Assembly (NCBI GenBank): GCA_016284045.1
Contig: JAEEOB010000106.1
Coordinates: forward strand, 22,106 to 86,105
Origin: Bacteroidaceae bacterium
GTDB taxonomy: Bacteria > Bacteroidota > Bacteroidia > Bacteroidales > Bacteroidaceae
Length of the DNA stretch: 64,000 nt
Direction of reading: 5' to 3'
Shown here: piece after piece, positions 38,047 to 47,059 of the stretch
Layout of the letters: each line of letters begins with the position of its first letter
Numbering within the stretch: the stretch's first letter is position 1
Position numbers and translations under genes: made by a program
The notes under the pieces: model-generated
Databases searched by the model: none
What the model was told of the DNA's origin: nothing
What the model saw: only the letters and a program-made list of their open reading frames with translations

Positions 38047-38832
38047 ATGGACAATTACAACAATTACAATGGTTATCAGAACGGGTCGCAGCAGTACGGA
38101 CAATCTGCCTACGGCCAGGGCTACTCACCCTACACACCTTCTGTCGCTGAAGGACAGCAGGCTGCAACGGCTTTCGCCGTGCTGATGAGGAAAGTGTATG
38201 TCTGGATGGCGCTCGCTCTCGCAGTCACCGGACTGACGGCATACGGTGTTTCGCAGAGCTATACTATGATGGAGATGCTTTTCTCCAATCAGGCTACATT
38301 CTGGATTCTGGCTATCGTGGAGATTGGACTCGTCATCGGACTCTCTGCCGCTATCAACAAGTTGTCGTTTACGGCTGCCGCTATCATGTTCGTCATCTAT
38401 TCAATAATCAACGGACTGACGATGTCTGCGATATTCCTTGTTTATACGATGACTTCCATCGCAACCACCTTCTTCATCACTGCCGGTGCCTTCACCGGTT
38501 TGGCACTTATCGGCTATTACACGAAGAAAGACCTTTCGGCAATAGGTAAGTTCTTGATGTTCGCGCTCATCGGAGTGATTATCGCATCGGTGGTCAACAT
38601 TTTCCTTAAGAGCTCAGGACTGGAATGGGGTATATCGATTGTCGGCGTGCTTCTCTTTGCAGGACTCACAGCCTACGACTCGCAGAGAATCAAGGAGATG
38701 TTCCTTGCTCACGGCAACGAGGTGAACGACACGACGCAGAAGCTTGCTGTGCTCGGAGCACTCTCGCTTTATCTCGACTTCATCAACCTCTTCCTCTATC
38801 TCCTCCGTTTCATGGGAAAGATGAAGGAATAG
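38047..38832 (+). CDS. Bax inhibitor-1 / YccA family membrane protein
   Basis: A 261-residue protein with a polar N-terminal segment rich in N, Q, G and Y (about residues 1-45), then seven hydrophobic segments. The family signature is seen as ITAGAFTGLALIGYYTKKDL and, near the end, VGVLLFAGLTAYDSQRIKEM, with the aspartates linked to a pH-sensitive calcium leak in BsYetJ. It probably acts as an ion leak or protease modulator in the inner membrane (YccA interacts with FtsH in E. coli), which is inference from relatives. Confidence 0.9.
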   Translation: MDNYNNYNGYQNGSQQYGQSAYGQGYSPYTPSVAEGQQAATAFAVLMRKVYVWMALALAVTGLTAYGVSQSYTMMEMLFSNQATFWILAIVEIGLVIGLSAAINKLSFTAAAIMFVIYSIINGLTMSAIFLVYTMTSIATTFFITAGAFTGLALIGYYTKKDLSAIGKFLMFALIGVIIASVVNIFLKSSGLEWGISIVGVLLFAGLTAYDSQRIKEMFLAHGNEVNDTTQKLAVLGALSLYLDFINLFLYLLRFMGKMKE

Positions 38833-38847
38833 TTGTTAGTTGGTTTT

Positions 38848-38950
38848 TCCAGGAAACCTAGGAAACCCTAGGAACTCCTAGGAAACCCTGGGAATCCCTA
38901 GGAAAACCTAGTAATCCTAGTAATCCTAGGAAAACTAGAAAATCCTAGAA
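38848..38950. repeat. 9-11-bp tandem array with CCTAGG core
   Basis: About ten units such as CCTAGGAAA, CCCTAGGAA, CCTAGTAAT and CCTAGAAAT fill the spacer between the BI-1 gene and the aminotransferase. The core CCTAGG is palindromic. Confidence 0.85.
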
Positions 38951-38997
38951 ATCAAAACTCCTGGCAAAAACCTCCTCCCTCCCAACTTTTCCCTTTA

Positions 38998-39030
38998 TCC
39001 TTTACACTTTACACTTTACATTTTACCCTA
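38998..39030. repeat. 7-bp tandem array before the aminotransferase gene
   Basis: TTTACAC, TTTACAC, TTTACAT and TTTACCC follow each other with a 7-bp period just before the start codon region. Confidence 0.6.
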
Positions 39031-39041
39031 TAAAAGAAACC

Positions 39042-40235
39042 ATGCAGAATTTATCAGACCGTTTGAACCGTCTGGCGCCGTCTGCCACGCTGGCGATGTC
39101 GCAGAAGAGCAGTGAGCTCAAAGCCCAGGGGGTTGACGTGATTAACATGAGTGTGGGTGAACCTGATTTCAACACCCCTGACCATATCAAGGCTGCCGCC
39201 ATCAAGGCGGTGGAGGAGAACTGGACACGCTACAGTCCTGTTCCCGGCTACCCTTCTCTGAAGGATGCCATTGTGAAGAAGCTGAAGAACGAAAATGGAT
39301 TGGACTATGCACCGTCGCAGATTCTGACTTCGAACGGTGCCAAGCAGTCGGTGTGCAACACCATCATGGCGGTTGTCAATGCCGGCGATGAGGTGATTAT
39401 CCCTGCCCCTTACTGGGTGAGCTATCCGCAGATGGTGCTGCTCGCAGAGGGCACCCCTGTCTTTGTGGAGGCGAAAATCGAGCAGGACTTCAAAATCACG
39501 CCGGAACAACTGGAACAGGCCATCACGCCTAAGACGCGTGCGCTGATTCTCTGCTCGCCGTCTAACCCTACTGGTTCTGTCTATAGCAAAGAGGAGCTGG
39601 AAGGACTGAAAAACGTGCTGCTCAAGCATGAGCGGATTATCGTCATCGCCGATGAGATTTACGAGCATATCAACTATACTGGCAGCCATGCGTCGATGGC
39701 GCAGTTTCCTGACATCAAGGACCGTGTGGTCATCATCAACGGTGTAAGTAAGGCTTACGCCATGACAGGCTGGCGTATCGGATTCATCGCTGCGCCGGAG
39801 TGGATTGTGAAGGGCTGCAACAAGCTGCAGGGACAATACACGAGCGGACCATGCTCTGTGAGCCAGAAAGCGGCTGAGGCGGCATGGAACGGACCGCAGG
39901 ACTGCGTGGAGGAGATGCGGCAGGCATTTGAGCGCCGCAAGAATCTCATCGTCAAGTTGGCAAAGGACATCCCGGGACTGGAGGTGAACGACCCGCAGGG
40001 AGCATTCTATCTCTTCCCCAAATGCTCGTCTTATTTCGGAAAGAGCGACGGCAACCGCGTCATCAACAACTCCACCGACTTCGCCATGTACCTGCTCGAG
40101 GTGGGACATGTGGCAACGGTGGGAGGCGACGCTTTCGGCTCGCCTGAGTGCTTCCGCATGAGCTATGCCACCTCCGACGAGAACATCATCGAGGCGATGC
40201 GACGCATCAAGGAGGTGCTCTCAAAGCTATCCTAA
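39042..40235 (+). CDS. aspC: Pyridoxal-phosphate aspartate aminotransferase (class I)
   Basis: A 397-residue aminotransferase of the fold type I, subgroup I-beta, that resembles Bacillus and thermophile aspartate aminotransferases. The lysine that binds pyridoxal phosphate is in NGVSKAYAMTGWRIGF. The family pattern SVGEPDFNTPDHIK at the start, ILCSPSNPTGSVY and the terminal FRMSYA arginine are present. It links oxaloacetate and 2-oxoglutarate to aspartate and glutamate. The substrate could be extended to aromatic amino acids. Confidence 0.9.
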   Translation: MQNLSDRLNRLAPSATLAMSQKSSELKAQGVDVINMSVGEPDFNTPDHIKAAAIKAVEENWTRYSPVPGYPSLKDAIVKKLKNENGLDYAPSQILTSNGAKQSVCNTIMAVVNAGDEVIIPAPYWVSYPQMVLLAEGTPVFVEAKIEQDFKITPEQLEQAITPKTRALILCSPSNPTGSVYSKEELEGLKNVLLKHERIIVIADEIYEHINYTGSHASMAQFPDIKDRVVIINGVSKAYAMTGWRIGFIAAPEWIVKGCNKLQGQYTSGPCSVSQKAAEAAWNGPQDCVEEMRQAFERRKNLIVKLAKDIPGLEVNDPQGAFYLFPKCSSYFGKSDGNRVINNSTDFAMYLLEVGHVATVGGDAFGSPECFRMSYATSDENIIEAMRRIKEVLSKLS

Positions 40236-40264
40236 GTGCGTTTTTCTGAAATGCTTAATCAACC

Positions 40265-40297
40265 AAAAAGGATATGTCAGAAAAGGCATATCCTTTT
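40265..40297 (+). terminator. Terminator after the aminotransferase
   Basis: AAAAGGATATG and GCATATCCTTTT form a stem of about 11 bp around a 9-nt loop, followed by GTTTTATG. Confidence 0.8.
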
Positions 40298-40356
40298 GTT
40301 TTATGTTTCCACCGGTTTCAGAACGAAAAGTCACTGACAATAAACATACAGCATAT

Positions 40357-40388
40357 TTTGCGGAATCTGTTTTTTTTTCTTAATTTTG
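40357..40388 (+). promoter_or_regulatory. Promoter before the decayed ATPase gene
   Basis: TTTG (40357-40360), a 20-bp spacer and TAATTTTG (40381-40388) lie just before the first ATG of the pseudogene remnant. Transcription of the remnant may therefore persist. Confidence 0.55.
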
Positions 40389-40934
40389 CGGATGAATAAA
40401 AACTTAGCAATATTATGGGGTCGTATATTGATGTGGGTAATCACCAGATTCAGTAATAACATGTCGGTTGTCAAAAGCAAGGATGATGTATTCACTGTGC
40501 TGATTCATCTGGGTTATCTGTCGTACGACTGGAAAAAAGTGAGTGCTACATCCCGAATAAGGAGGTGGAGGGTGAGATGGTGAATGCTGTCAAGAGCAAC
40601 TGCTGGAAGACGGCCGTTGATGCCCTCCAGCAGTCGGAGCAGCTGCTTGAGGTGACGCTCCTGGGCGAGGAGGAGGCTGTTGCCTGCGCGCTCGATAATG
40701 CTCACGACGAGCATACCCGCATCCTGTCTAACAACGATGAAAACTCACTTGCCTGCGTCATCAGCATCGCCAACTATTATGCCCGCAACGACTATATCAT
40801 CCATCGACCAGATAAAGCAGAAAATCTACCCTGCAAAAATCGCCCAATACACCGACAACCTCCTGCTTGTGGGCATCAACTACGATGCCGACACCAAATC
40901 CCATTCCTGCATCATCGGGCGGTATCAGGCTTAA
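40386..40934 (+). pseudogene. Remnant of an AAA-ATPase / PD-(D/E)XK (DUF1703) gene
   Basis: Three pieces in shifted frames together match the C-terminal half of the Bacteroidetes AAA-ATPase/DUF1703 proteins. Piece one (40464-40540) reads MSVVKSKDDVFTVLIHLGYLSYDW. A frameshift in an A6 run near 40540 is followed by piece two (CYIPNKEVEGEMVNAVK to YYARNDYIIH, about 40548-40805). A deletion with an ATC microhomology then joins to piece three in the first frame (IDQIKQKIYPAKIAQYTDNLLLVGINYD and onward, about 40807-40934). The missing middle would have held the nuclease motif D...ExK. The N-terminal ATPase half is also absent. It is a clear decay product, not a working gene. Confidence 0.8.
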
Positions 40935-41056
40935 CGAAGCTGTTTCAATTCCCGCTGTTTTTCCATCAGCAGTTTCTTGTACTTTGTCTTCGGTTTAACT
41001 AACCGAATGCAGCCCGTCAGTCCTCGGCTGGTTTTGTGGTCGTACCGACCGCACAT
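40931..41056 (-). CDS. Possible 41-residue basic protein
   Basis: An uninterrupted frame encodes MCGRYDHKTSRGL at the start and LVKPKTKYKKLLMEKQR near the end. It is lysine/arginine-rich and has a helical end. It overlaps the end of the pseudogene by a few bases. Its start lies in a dispersed repeat (around GGTCGTACCGACCGCA). I do not recognise it; it may be chance or a remnant. Confidence 0.22.
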   Translation of the reverse strand: MCGRYDHKTSRGLTGCIRLVKPKTKYKKLLMEKQRELKQLR

Positions 41057-41261
41057 TAGACTGGCGAAGCATAGTCAATCATTTGCAAACAATACTTTTT
41101 TCTTTCATCCTTCTTCGGGCATCTTTTATAGTTTATAGTTTTTTGTAGCGGATGGCTTTTGTTTTTCATCCGTATTCGGACATCAAGCCCTCGACGGCTG
41201 ACACGGTCGGGACGACCAAGTCCCCAGCCGAACCCGATTGGGGTTTCGAACTAATTCTGTA
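41057..41261. other. Repeat-derived spacer before the CAT-like gene
   Basis: The stretch has pieces that recur elsewhere in the window: GCGAAGCATAGTC (compare near 32560), a block with AGTTTATAGTTTTTTG and CGGATGGC (see the composite element), and a hairpin GAACCCGATTGGGGTTTC. No gene is visible. Confidence 0.45.
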
Positions 41262-41306
41262 GCCACAGGCTCGTTAACTCCCATTCGAAGAATTAACTCC
41301 CTTTTT
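41262..41306. repeat. TTAACTCC mini-hairpin array before the CAT-like gene
   Basis: AGGCTCGTTAACTCCC, a mini-hairpin ATTCGAAGAAT and AATTAACTCCC follow each other. It ends 30 bp before the start codon. Orientation relative to the gene is the same as before the BNR/dockerin gene and plsC. Confidence 0.65.
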
Positions 41307-41335
41307 ATGCAAGAAATTTAACTTTAAATAAAAAA

Positions 41336-41953
41336 ATGTTTGAGATTGATCCAAAAACCACAAGACGTGCCCGCGATTTTGAGCTGTGGATAAAATCGCC
41401 GATGCCGATGGTCACGCTGACGAAGACCTTCGATGTCAGCAGATTGAGAAAAGCCGCAAAAAGGCAAGGCATCCGTTTCACTACGCTGATGTGCTGGTGT
41501 ATTGGCAAAGCGGCAAGCGGCATCCCTGAGTTTTTTATGCTTCCGGTCGGCGAGAAGCTGATGGGGTACGAACGCCTCGCTGTCAATGTTGTTGTCGAAA
41601 CGGCTGATGGTGGTATCGCCACATGCGACATCCCGTTTTCCGGCAGTCTCAGCCAGTTTCAAGCCGACTATGCCAGACTGACACGCCAGGCACACGACAG
41701 CGGCGAGCTGTTTAGCCTGGGCGACGACTATGCCATCATCGGCACCTCTGCCCTGACCAACTGCGAGATTGACTCCTTTGTGAATCAGTATTCTGGCATC
41801 TGGAACAACCCGTTCCTGATGTGGGGAAAATACCGCCGCAAGTTATTCAAGACCACTTTGCCCGTATCTTTCCAGTTCCACCACGCCCAGATGGACGGAG
41901 GTGAGGCTGCCCGTTTCCTCAATGCCCTGCAGGAAACCATGAATGCAGTTTAA
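41336..41953 (+). CDS. Chloramphenicol acetyltransferase-like protein
   Basis: A 205-residue protein of the CatA-type trimeric acetyltransferase fold. The catalytic motif HHAQMDGGEAARFL (HHxxxDG at 182-188) is intact near the C-terminus. The middle has FSLGDDYAIIGTSALTNCEIDSF. True CatA enzymes are about 215 residues, so the length fits. Bacteroidales have many chromosomal CAT-like proteins whose substrate is unknown. Resistance to chloramphenicol is possible but not shown. It stands alone after a leader with a TTAACTCC array. Confidence 0.82.
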   Translation: MFEIDPKTTRRARDFELWIKSPMPMVTLTKTFDVSRLRKAAKRQGIRFTTLMCWCIGKAASGIPEFFMLPVGEKLMGYERLAVNVVVETADGGIATCDIPFSGSLSQFQADYARLTRQAHDSGELFSLGDDYAIIGTSALTNCEIDSFVNQYSGIWNNPFLMWGKYRRKLFKTTLPVSFQFHHAQMDGGEAARFLNALQETMNAV

Positions 41954-42048
41954 GTATCTTTTTTACTACTTTGAGGTTAGTTTTATTAATATCTCTCTTT
42001 TCCATTATCGGAGTCTAAAATCTTTTTCTTTTTTATCATCCGGATGGT

Positions 42049-42082
42049 AGCTAAAAACTAAAAACTAAAGACTAAAAACTTA
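42049..42082. repeat. 7-bp tandem array CTAAAAA
   Basis: CTAAAAA, CTAAAAA, CTAAAGA and CTAAAAA follow each other in the spacer between the CAT-like and the metalloprotease-like genes. Confidence 0.6.
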
Positions 42083-42131
42083 TTTGCTGTTTTTTCCGCC
42101 CCAAATACTTGGGAGTTTGAAAAAAAATACC

Positions 42132-42139
42132 TAATTTTG
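42132..42139 (+). promoter_or_regulatory. -7 box of the metalloprotease-like dockerin gene
   Basis: TAATTTTG fits TAnnTTTG, with CTTG about 20 bp upstream. It lies 25 bp before the start codon. Confidence 0.5.
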
Positions 42140-42164
42140 AAAAATTAACTAAACACCAATCGAT

Positions 42165-45100
42165 ATGAAAAAGAAAACCACTACTTTATTGACGCTTTTG
42201 CTGATGTGTGTGACCATGATGGCACAGACTGATATCAGCAAGTATTACCTTGAGAACTACGGGTTTGACTCAGACTTCGACTATCCTGCATCCAGTACCC
42301 AGAACGTGGCGCAGGAAATCAGGAGTATCCCGGGATGGACACAGGACTTCACGATGGACTATACGATCACCGGCGTGTATGAGTTCGGATTCGGAGGAGT
42401 GTTCAACAATGGAAAAGTTCCGGCTTTGGGCTACGATGACGAAGCCGGTGGCGGACTGGCTCTCTCCACAGGATGGGAAGAGCAGATGAAATATTATCAG
42501 ACGGTCACCTTGCCTGCTGGCTCATATACCATTAGTGTCCCCACCTATAATGGATACTCGTCAACAGGAGGATCTTCTCTTCTTGCTTGGATTCCTTCAA
42601 GCGGTTCATCCGTGAAATCGACCGTGACAAGCTATCCGTCGTCGAAATGGACGCTCGACCAGATTTCATTCAAACTCACCAAGACTACGACAGGTAAAAT
42701 CCAGATTGGCTATAAGGCTGCCGCAGGAGGTTCGTCTGGCTCTGCCAACCTGGTCATCGACTATGTGCAGGTGTTGGCCACCGACATGGCGGTGGACAAG
42801 ACCATGCTGAAGTCAACGCTCGATTCAGCCAACCATTATTATGGCGACGGCTCTGGCATAGACTCCGACCTGCTGAAGGCAGCTATCGACGCAGCCCAGG
42901 CCATTTATGATGATGAGGAAGCTGATATGGTCACTGTCTTGGAGGTGAACAACGACCTGAAAGAAGCGATTAAGAACTACCGTAAGGCGAATGTCAGTGA
43001 GGAAAACCCGTTAGACTGCACTAGCTATATAACTAACCCGAATTTCGAGGATAAAACTGAAGGATGGACTGTAGTCAGCTTGGTAGCTCAGAGCAACAGT
43101 TCGTTTTCCAGGAAGTCAGGAACATACTATCTGGAAAAATGGGTTTCTGGTGGAAGTGTGGGTGACGGTAGCGTGAGACAGACCATCTCTATCCCGAATG
43201 GGGTGTACAAACTCACTGTGGCGGCTCAGAACTATACACAGTCCTCTACATCGAAGAAAAACACGGGTGCCTACATTTTCGCAGGCGACCAGCAGACCAT
43301 TGTCTATACTCCAAACGACTATTCCGTCACCTTCACAAGTGTAGCGGGTAAGATTGATATAGGTTTTGTGGCTGAAGGGGCTACGGGCAACTGGATTGCT
43401 GTGGACAACTTCCGCCTATCTCTCATCGGTTATGTGGACGATGCCGCTCTCATTGCCGAGGTTGCAAGGCTGGTGGATAATGCGATGGCGTTGCAGGGTT
43501 CGCAGATGTCTGCTTCGGCAGCAAATGAGTTGCAGGATCAGATTGACGCGGCTAACCTGATTGTTAACGGCACAAACGAATACAGTTCTGATGTAGCACT
43601 GGCACTGCAGGCTGCTATTGCTGCTGCACAGAAATCTATTGCCGAATACGCTGCGCTGAGCAAAGAGGTGGACGTGGCGGTCTCTGTCAGAGATTCCGGC
43701 TCCATGATGAATTCAGCCGTGGCGGAGAATCTGCAGGCGCAGATTGAAGCGGCGAATAAGATTCTTGACGGTACGGAGGAATACAGTGACGCTGTGGCTA
43801 AGAAGTTGCAGGCTGCCATTGACGCTGCTAAAAGCTCTGTTTCTGATTTCCAGGCTTTGCAGAAGGCTTTAGACGATGCCATAGCCATCTATGACCCGAA
43901 TAAGGAGGGAGCTGAAAGTCTGCTTGCTGAACTGACTGTAGCGAAGGACATGGTTGAAGACTCCGAAACTACCAGCGAGAGCATCATGATTGAAATCGAG
44001 GCACTGAAAACGGCGCAACTGCTTTTCCTCGTGGCGAACGGTTCGGGCAACGAGCCTACGGTGACCACAAAGACCGACTTCATGATTCCAGCGGCGCACG
44101 GAGGACTTATCCGAGCAACATTCGAATCTGGCATTAGCTACAAGGAACGGGGCATCTGCTGGAGCACAGAGAAAGAACCGACTATCGCCGACCACCGCGA
44201 GACTGCCTACTACAGCCAGAAAGGTATGCTCTTCCACGTGCAGGGCATGGAGCCTGCTAAGGTCTATTACGCCCGGGCATACGCCATCACCAGCACCTAC
44301 GCTGTGGGCTACGGTGAGGTGATGAAAGTGGTCACGCTGCCAAAGGGCTCATGTGTGGGCACCTGGGATAACGGCGCGCCCGACGAGGCTGCCAACAACC
44401 GCTGCCGCACTGCCATACAGCAGACGATGGACTATCTCAACGAGTGGACAGCCATCAAGGGATTCACCCTCAGCGGACATTACGGAGCACAGACCCAGAC
44501 CGCAGACTGTAGTTATGGAGGATGGATGCGTATCGGACCGAACGCGGGTAATCAGGCCATCGGTACAGTCATCCATGAGACCGGACACGGCGTGGGTGTA
44601 GGCACCCACTGGCGATGGAACAACTGTGCCGACACGCGCGCCAACACTACGTATGGCAAGTGGCTTGGCAGCTGGGCGAACAAAACGCTCCATTTCCTTG
44701 AGAACACCACCGACGAGGCTGTGTTCATGACCGGCGACGGTGTACATGGATGGGGCACCGGTCCCGGCATCAGCTACGACTGGTTTGTGAACGGAGCCGA
44801 CAAGGACAAACATGTGGCTATTCAGTATATCGGCGGCTGCGCATTGCTCTATTCGCTCTATGTTGACGGACTCTGTCCCACATCCGGACATCCGAACGGA
44901 GTGCCGGGATATACCTTCAATTTCGATGACGACCAGACATACTGTATCATGTGCGAGGATGCGGAGCGCGGACTGGGCACTGGCTTTGTGTATCAGCGTG
45001 CAGTCACGGCGTTAGGATGGAAGCCAGTGGAAGACCGCGCGCAGCTGACCGATTCCGTGCGGTGGGTTGTGGAGTATGAGCCGTCGCAGGGCTATTACCG

Positions 45101-45626
45101 CTTCAAGAACGTCGCGACAGGCAAGTATATCTCACATAATGCCACAGCGCAGAACATGTCGATGAAAGCTGCTACGAAGCCAGGAGCCACAGAGAATTTC
45201 CAGCTCATGCCGGGACGCAAGGACATCTACTTCTCCATAGGAGCGACGAAGCAGAGACATCCGAGCTACTGGTTCACATGGCACGACAGCTCCACGAAGT
45301 CAATGCAGCTTAACGCGCTCAGCGATTTGTTCGGCTACGGCACTGCGAGCATCAAGGCATTCGACTACAGCGACAAGGGTGGCAAACAGCAGCGCTATAT
45401 CATCGTTCCGTCGTCGCTTGTGGAGCAGCTGCTGCCCGAGCCTATAGTAAAACTGAAAGGCGACGTCAATCTCGACGGCAAGGTTGATATATCCGATGTC
45501 GTGGCGGTAATCAACACGATGGCGGGCGACACAACCTTCATGGCCACGTCCGATGTGAATGAAGACGATGCGACTAATATCAGCGACGTGGTGGCAATTA
45601 TCAACATCATGGCGGGAATGGAGTAG
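42165..45626 (+). CDS. Secreted zinc-protease-like protein with dockerin pair
   Basis: An 1153-residue exported protein. The signal peptide ends at MMAQ (about residue 21). Two carbohydrate-binding-like beta segments lie at about 22-212 and 285-425. Helical repeats of the FIVAR type occur at about 430-620, each with the pattern LQxxIDAAxxIL. A fibronectin-like segment (about 620-725) precedes the catalytic-like domain, with HETGHGVGVGTHWRW starting at residue 804. This is HExxH with a glycine at the metzincin position; the third His is one residue further than in the usual HExxHxxGxxH. A beta-trefoil-like region (about 960-1090) and a dockerin doublet at 1099-1150 end the protein. The likely role is a surface protease or glycan-bound enzyme; the substrate is unknown. 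Confidence 0.82.
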   Translation: MKKKTTTLLTLLLMCVTMMAQTDISKYYLENYGFDSDFDYPASSTQNVAQEIRSIPGWTQDFTMDYTITGVYEFGFGGVFNNGKVPALGYDDEAGGGLALSTGWEEQMKYYQTVTLPAGSYTISVPTYNGYSSTGGSSLLAWIPSSGSSVKSTVTSYPSSKWTLDQISFKLTKTTTGKIQIGYKAAAGGSSGSANLVIDYVQVLATDMAVDKTMLKSTLDSANHYYGDGSGIDSDLLKAAIDAAQAIYDDEEADMVTVLEVNNDLKEAIKNYRKANVSEENPLDCTSYITNPNFEDKTEGWTVVSLVAQSNSSFSRKSGTYYLEKWVSGGSVGDGSVRQTISIPNGVYKLTVAAQNYTQSSTSKKNTGAYIFAGDQQTIVYTPNDYSVTFTSVAGKIDIGFVAEGATGNWIAVDNFRLSLIGYVDDAALIAEVARLVDNAMALQGSQMSASAANELQDQIDAANLIVNGTNEYSSDVALALQAAIAAAQKSIAEYAALSKEVDVAVSVRDSGSMMNSAVAENLQAQIEAANKILDGTEEYSDAVAKKLQAAIDAAKSSVSDFQALQKALDDAIAIYDPNKEGAESLLAELTVAKDMVEDSETTSESIMIEIEALKTAQLLFLVANGSGNEPTVTTKTDFMIPAAHGGLIRATFESGISYKERGICWSTEKEPTIADHRETAYYSQKGMLFHVQGMEPAKVYYARAYAITSTYAVGYGEVMKVVTLPKGSCVGTWDNGAPDEAANNRCRTAIQQTMDYLNEWTAIKGFTLSGHYGAQTQTADCSYGGWMRIGPNAGNQAIGTVIHETGHGVGVGTHWRWNNCADTRANTTYGKWLGSWANKTLHFLENTTDEAVFMTGDGVHGWGTGPGISYDWFVNGADKDKHVAIQYIGGCALLYSLYVDGLCPTSGHPNGVPGYTFNFDDDQTYCIMCEDAERGLGTGFVYQRAVTALGWKPVEDRAQLTDSVRWVVEYEPSQGYYRFKNVATGKYISHNATAQNMSMKAATKPGATENFQLMPGRKDIYFSIGATKQRHPSYWFTWHDSSTKSMQLNALSDLFGYGTASIKAFDYSDKGGKQQRYIIVPSSLVEQLLPEPIVKLKGDVNLDGKVDISDVVAVINTMAGDTTFMATSDVNEDDATNISDVVAIINIMAGME

Positions 45627-45633
45627 GCTTTTT

Positions 45634-45685
45634 TCTAGTTTCTCTAGTTCTTCTAGTTTTCCTGGTTGTTCTGGATTATCTAAGC
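45634..45685. repeat. 9-bp tandem array with CTAG core
   Basis: CTAGTTTCT, CTAGTTCTT, CTAGTTTTC, CTGGTTGTT and CTGGATTAT fill the spacer after the metalloprotease-like gene, with a 9-bp period. Confidence 0.8.
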
Positions 45686-45688
45686 GTA

Positions 45689-47053
45689 GTGGATATCAAT
45701 AGCAAATCAAGCCCATTGTGGTTCGCTCTTTTCCTGCTGATGGTACTTGCAGGCGTTGTCAGTGCCGGTGCACAGCATTTCAGGTTGCAGACCGTCCATG
45801 ACAGCCTTTCCCTGCTAACGCTCACGACAGCGGGAGAGATCGACACACTGCCCCTCCCTTATCCGGTATACCGCTTCGCCACGGGCGACCTTACGGGCGA
45901 CGGCAAGGAGGAGGCGGTGGTGGGAGTGGTGAAATCCACGCGCTTCTTTGCCGATTCCGCCCCGCGGCTCTTCATCCTCAAGAACTATGAGGGCCATATC
46001 CGTACGTTGTGGCGCGGCTCTCGCATCGGTGGAAGGCTCATCGATTTCCGGATTGTGGGCTCACGTATCCGTTGCCTGATGCAGATGGGAGAGAACCAGT
46101 ATTCCGTGGGCGACTTCCATGTTGGGCGGTTCGGACTGCGGTTCGACAAGTTTGTCATTGAGGGTGTCAGCAAGGAGAATGCACTGCCGGCTTTCTATCA
46201 GCAGGATAGGGAGCTGGCAGTGGCTTTCACTGGCGACATCCTGCTCGACCGTGGGGTGCGCCGTCAGATCGACAGCCTCGGGGTGGAGAGCCTGTTCACA
46301 CCGTCGATGGACTCGCTCCTGCGTACGGCAGACTGTGTCGTGGGTAACCTGGAATGTCCTGTGACGGAAATCCGCTCACCTCTCTTTAAGCGGTTTGTCT
46401 TCAGGGGAGAGCCGGAGTGGCTGGAGCCGCTGCGCCTGCATGGGGTCACTCATCTCAATCTTGCCAACAACCACAGCATCGACCAGGGCAGGAGAGGATT
46501 GATGAGTACCATCGCTCATGTCAAGGAAAATGGAATGACACCCTTCGGGGCTGACTCCACGCTATCAGCCGCGGTGCGGCCGGTGCTCCTCACGTGCTCT
46601 CCTCGTGAGGTCTATGTGCTGCCGTCGGTGCAGATGCCGTTGGAGCAGTTCCCCTTATTGCCTGGGAAGCCGATGCCTGCGGCGCAGTCGGTCGATTCGT
46701 TGTGTGCTGGCATTCAGCGGCTGAAAGCCGCACATCCCGGCTGCTGCGTCATCGTCTGTCTGCATTGGGGAAAGGAACATACGCTCGAACCCACACCCAC
46801 GCAGCGGCATCAGGCTCATCAGCTGGTGGATGCCGGGGCTGATGCGCTCGTCTGTCATCACACCCACACGCTTCAGTCCGTGGAGCATTATCACGGTGCC
46901 CCCATCTTCTATTCACTCGGTAATTACATTTTCGACCTCCCAGCCGACATCAACCGCCGTGGAGCGGTGGTCATCATGCACATCACCGCTGATTCACTCC
47001 GTGCAGAGCAGCATCCTTTTACGATAGTCGGATGCACTCCTTGTCTGCACTAA
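45689..47053 (+). CDS. CapA-family phosphoesterase-like exported protein
   Basis: A 454-residue exported protein. A GTG start gives a hydrophobic segment ending near SAGAQ (about residue 29). Residues about 40-150 resemble an FG-GAP-like N-terminal part (DLTGDGKEEAVVG). The CapA domain follows (about 165-450), with FTGDILLDRGVRR, VGNLECPVTE, LNLANNHSIDQGR, VCLHWGKEH and VCHHTHTLQSVEHY, which together give the metallophosphoesterase-like set. CapA proteins take part in poly-gamma-glutamate or capsule synthesis in some bacteria. Here no capB/capC neighbour exists, so function is uncertain. The nine-base repeat array separates it from the preceding gene. Confidence 0.82.
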   Translation: MDINSKSSPLWFALFLLMVLAGVVSAGAQHFRLQTVHDSLSLLTLTTAGEIDTLPLPYPVYRFATGDLTGDGKEEAVVGVVKSTRFFADSAPRLFILKNYEGHIRTLWRGSRIGGRLIDFRIVGSRIRCLMQMGENQYSVGDFHVGRFGLRFDKFVIEGVSKENALPAFYQQDRELAVAFTGDILLDRGVRRQIDSLGVESLFTPSMDSLLRTADCVVGNLECPVTEIRSPLFKRFVFRGEPEWLEPLRLHGVTHLNLANNHSIDQGRRGLMSTIAHVKENGMTPFGADSTLSAAVRPVLLTCSPREVYVLPSVQMPLEQFPLLPGKPMPAAQSVDSLCAGIQRLKAAHPGCCVIVCLHWGKEHTLEPTPTQRHQAHQLVDAGADALVCHHTHTLQSVEHYHGAPIFYSLGNYIFDLPADINRRGAVVIMHITADSLRAEQHPFTIVGCTPCLH

Positions 47054-47059
47054 GCACTT

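Noticed and set aside
39054..40109. 351-codon reverse frame across the aspartate aminotransferase
   Set aside because: It is the complement of a well-supported enzyme gene and has an arginine/histidine-rich content typical of an antisense shadow.
41336..41953. Acquired chloramphenicol resistance gene
   Set aside because: The motif is intact, but the gene sits in the chromosome without mobile-element context, and many Bacteroidales CAT-like proteins have other roles.
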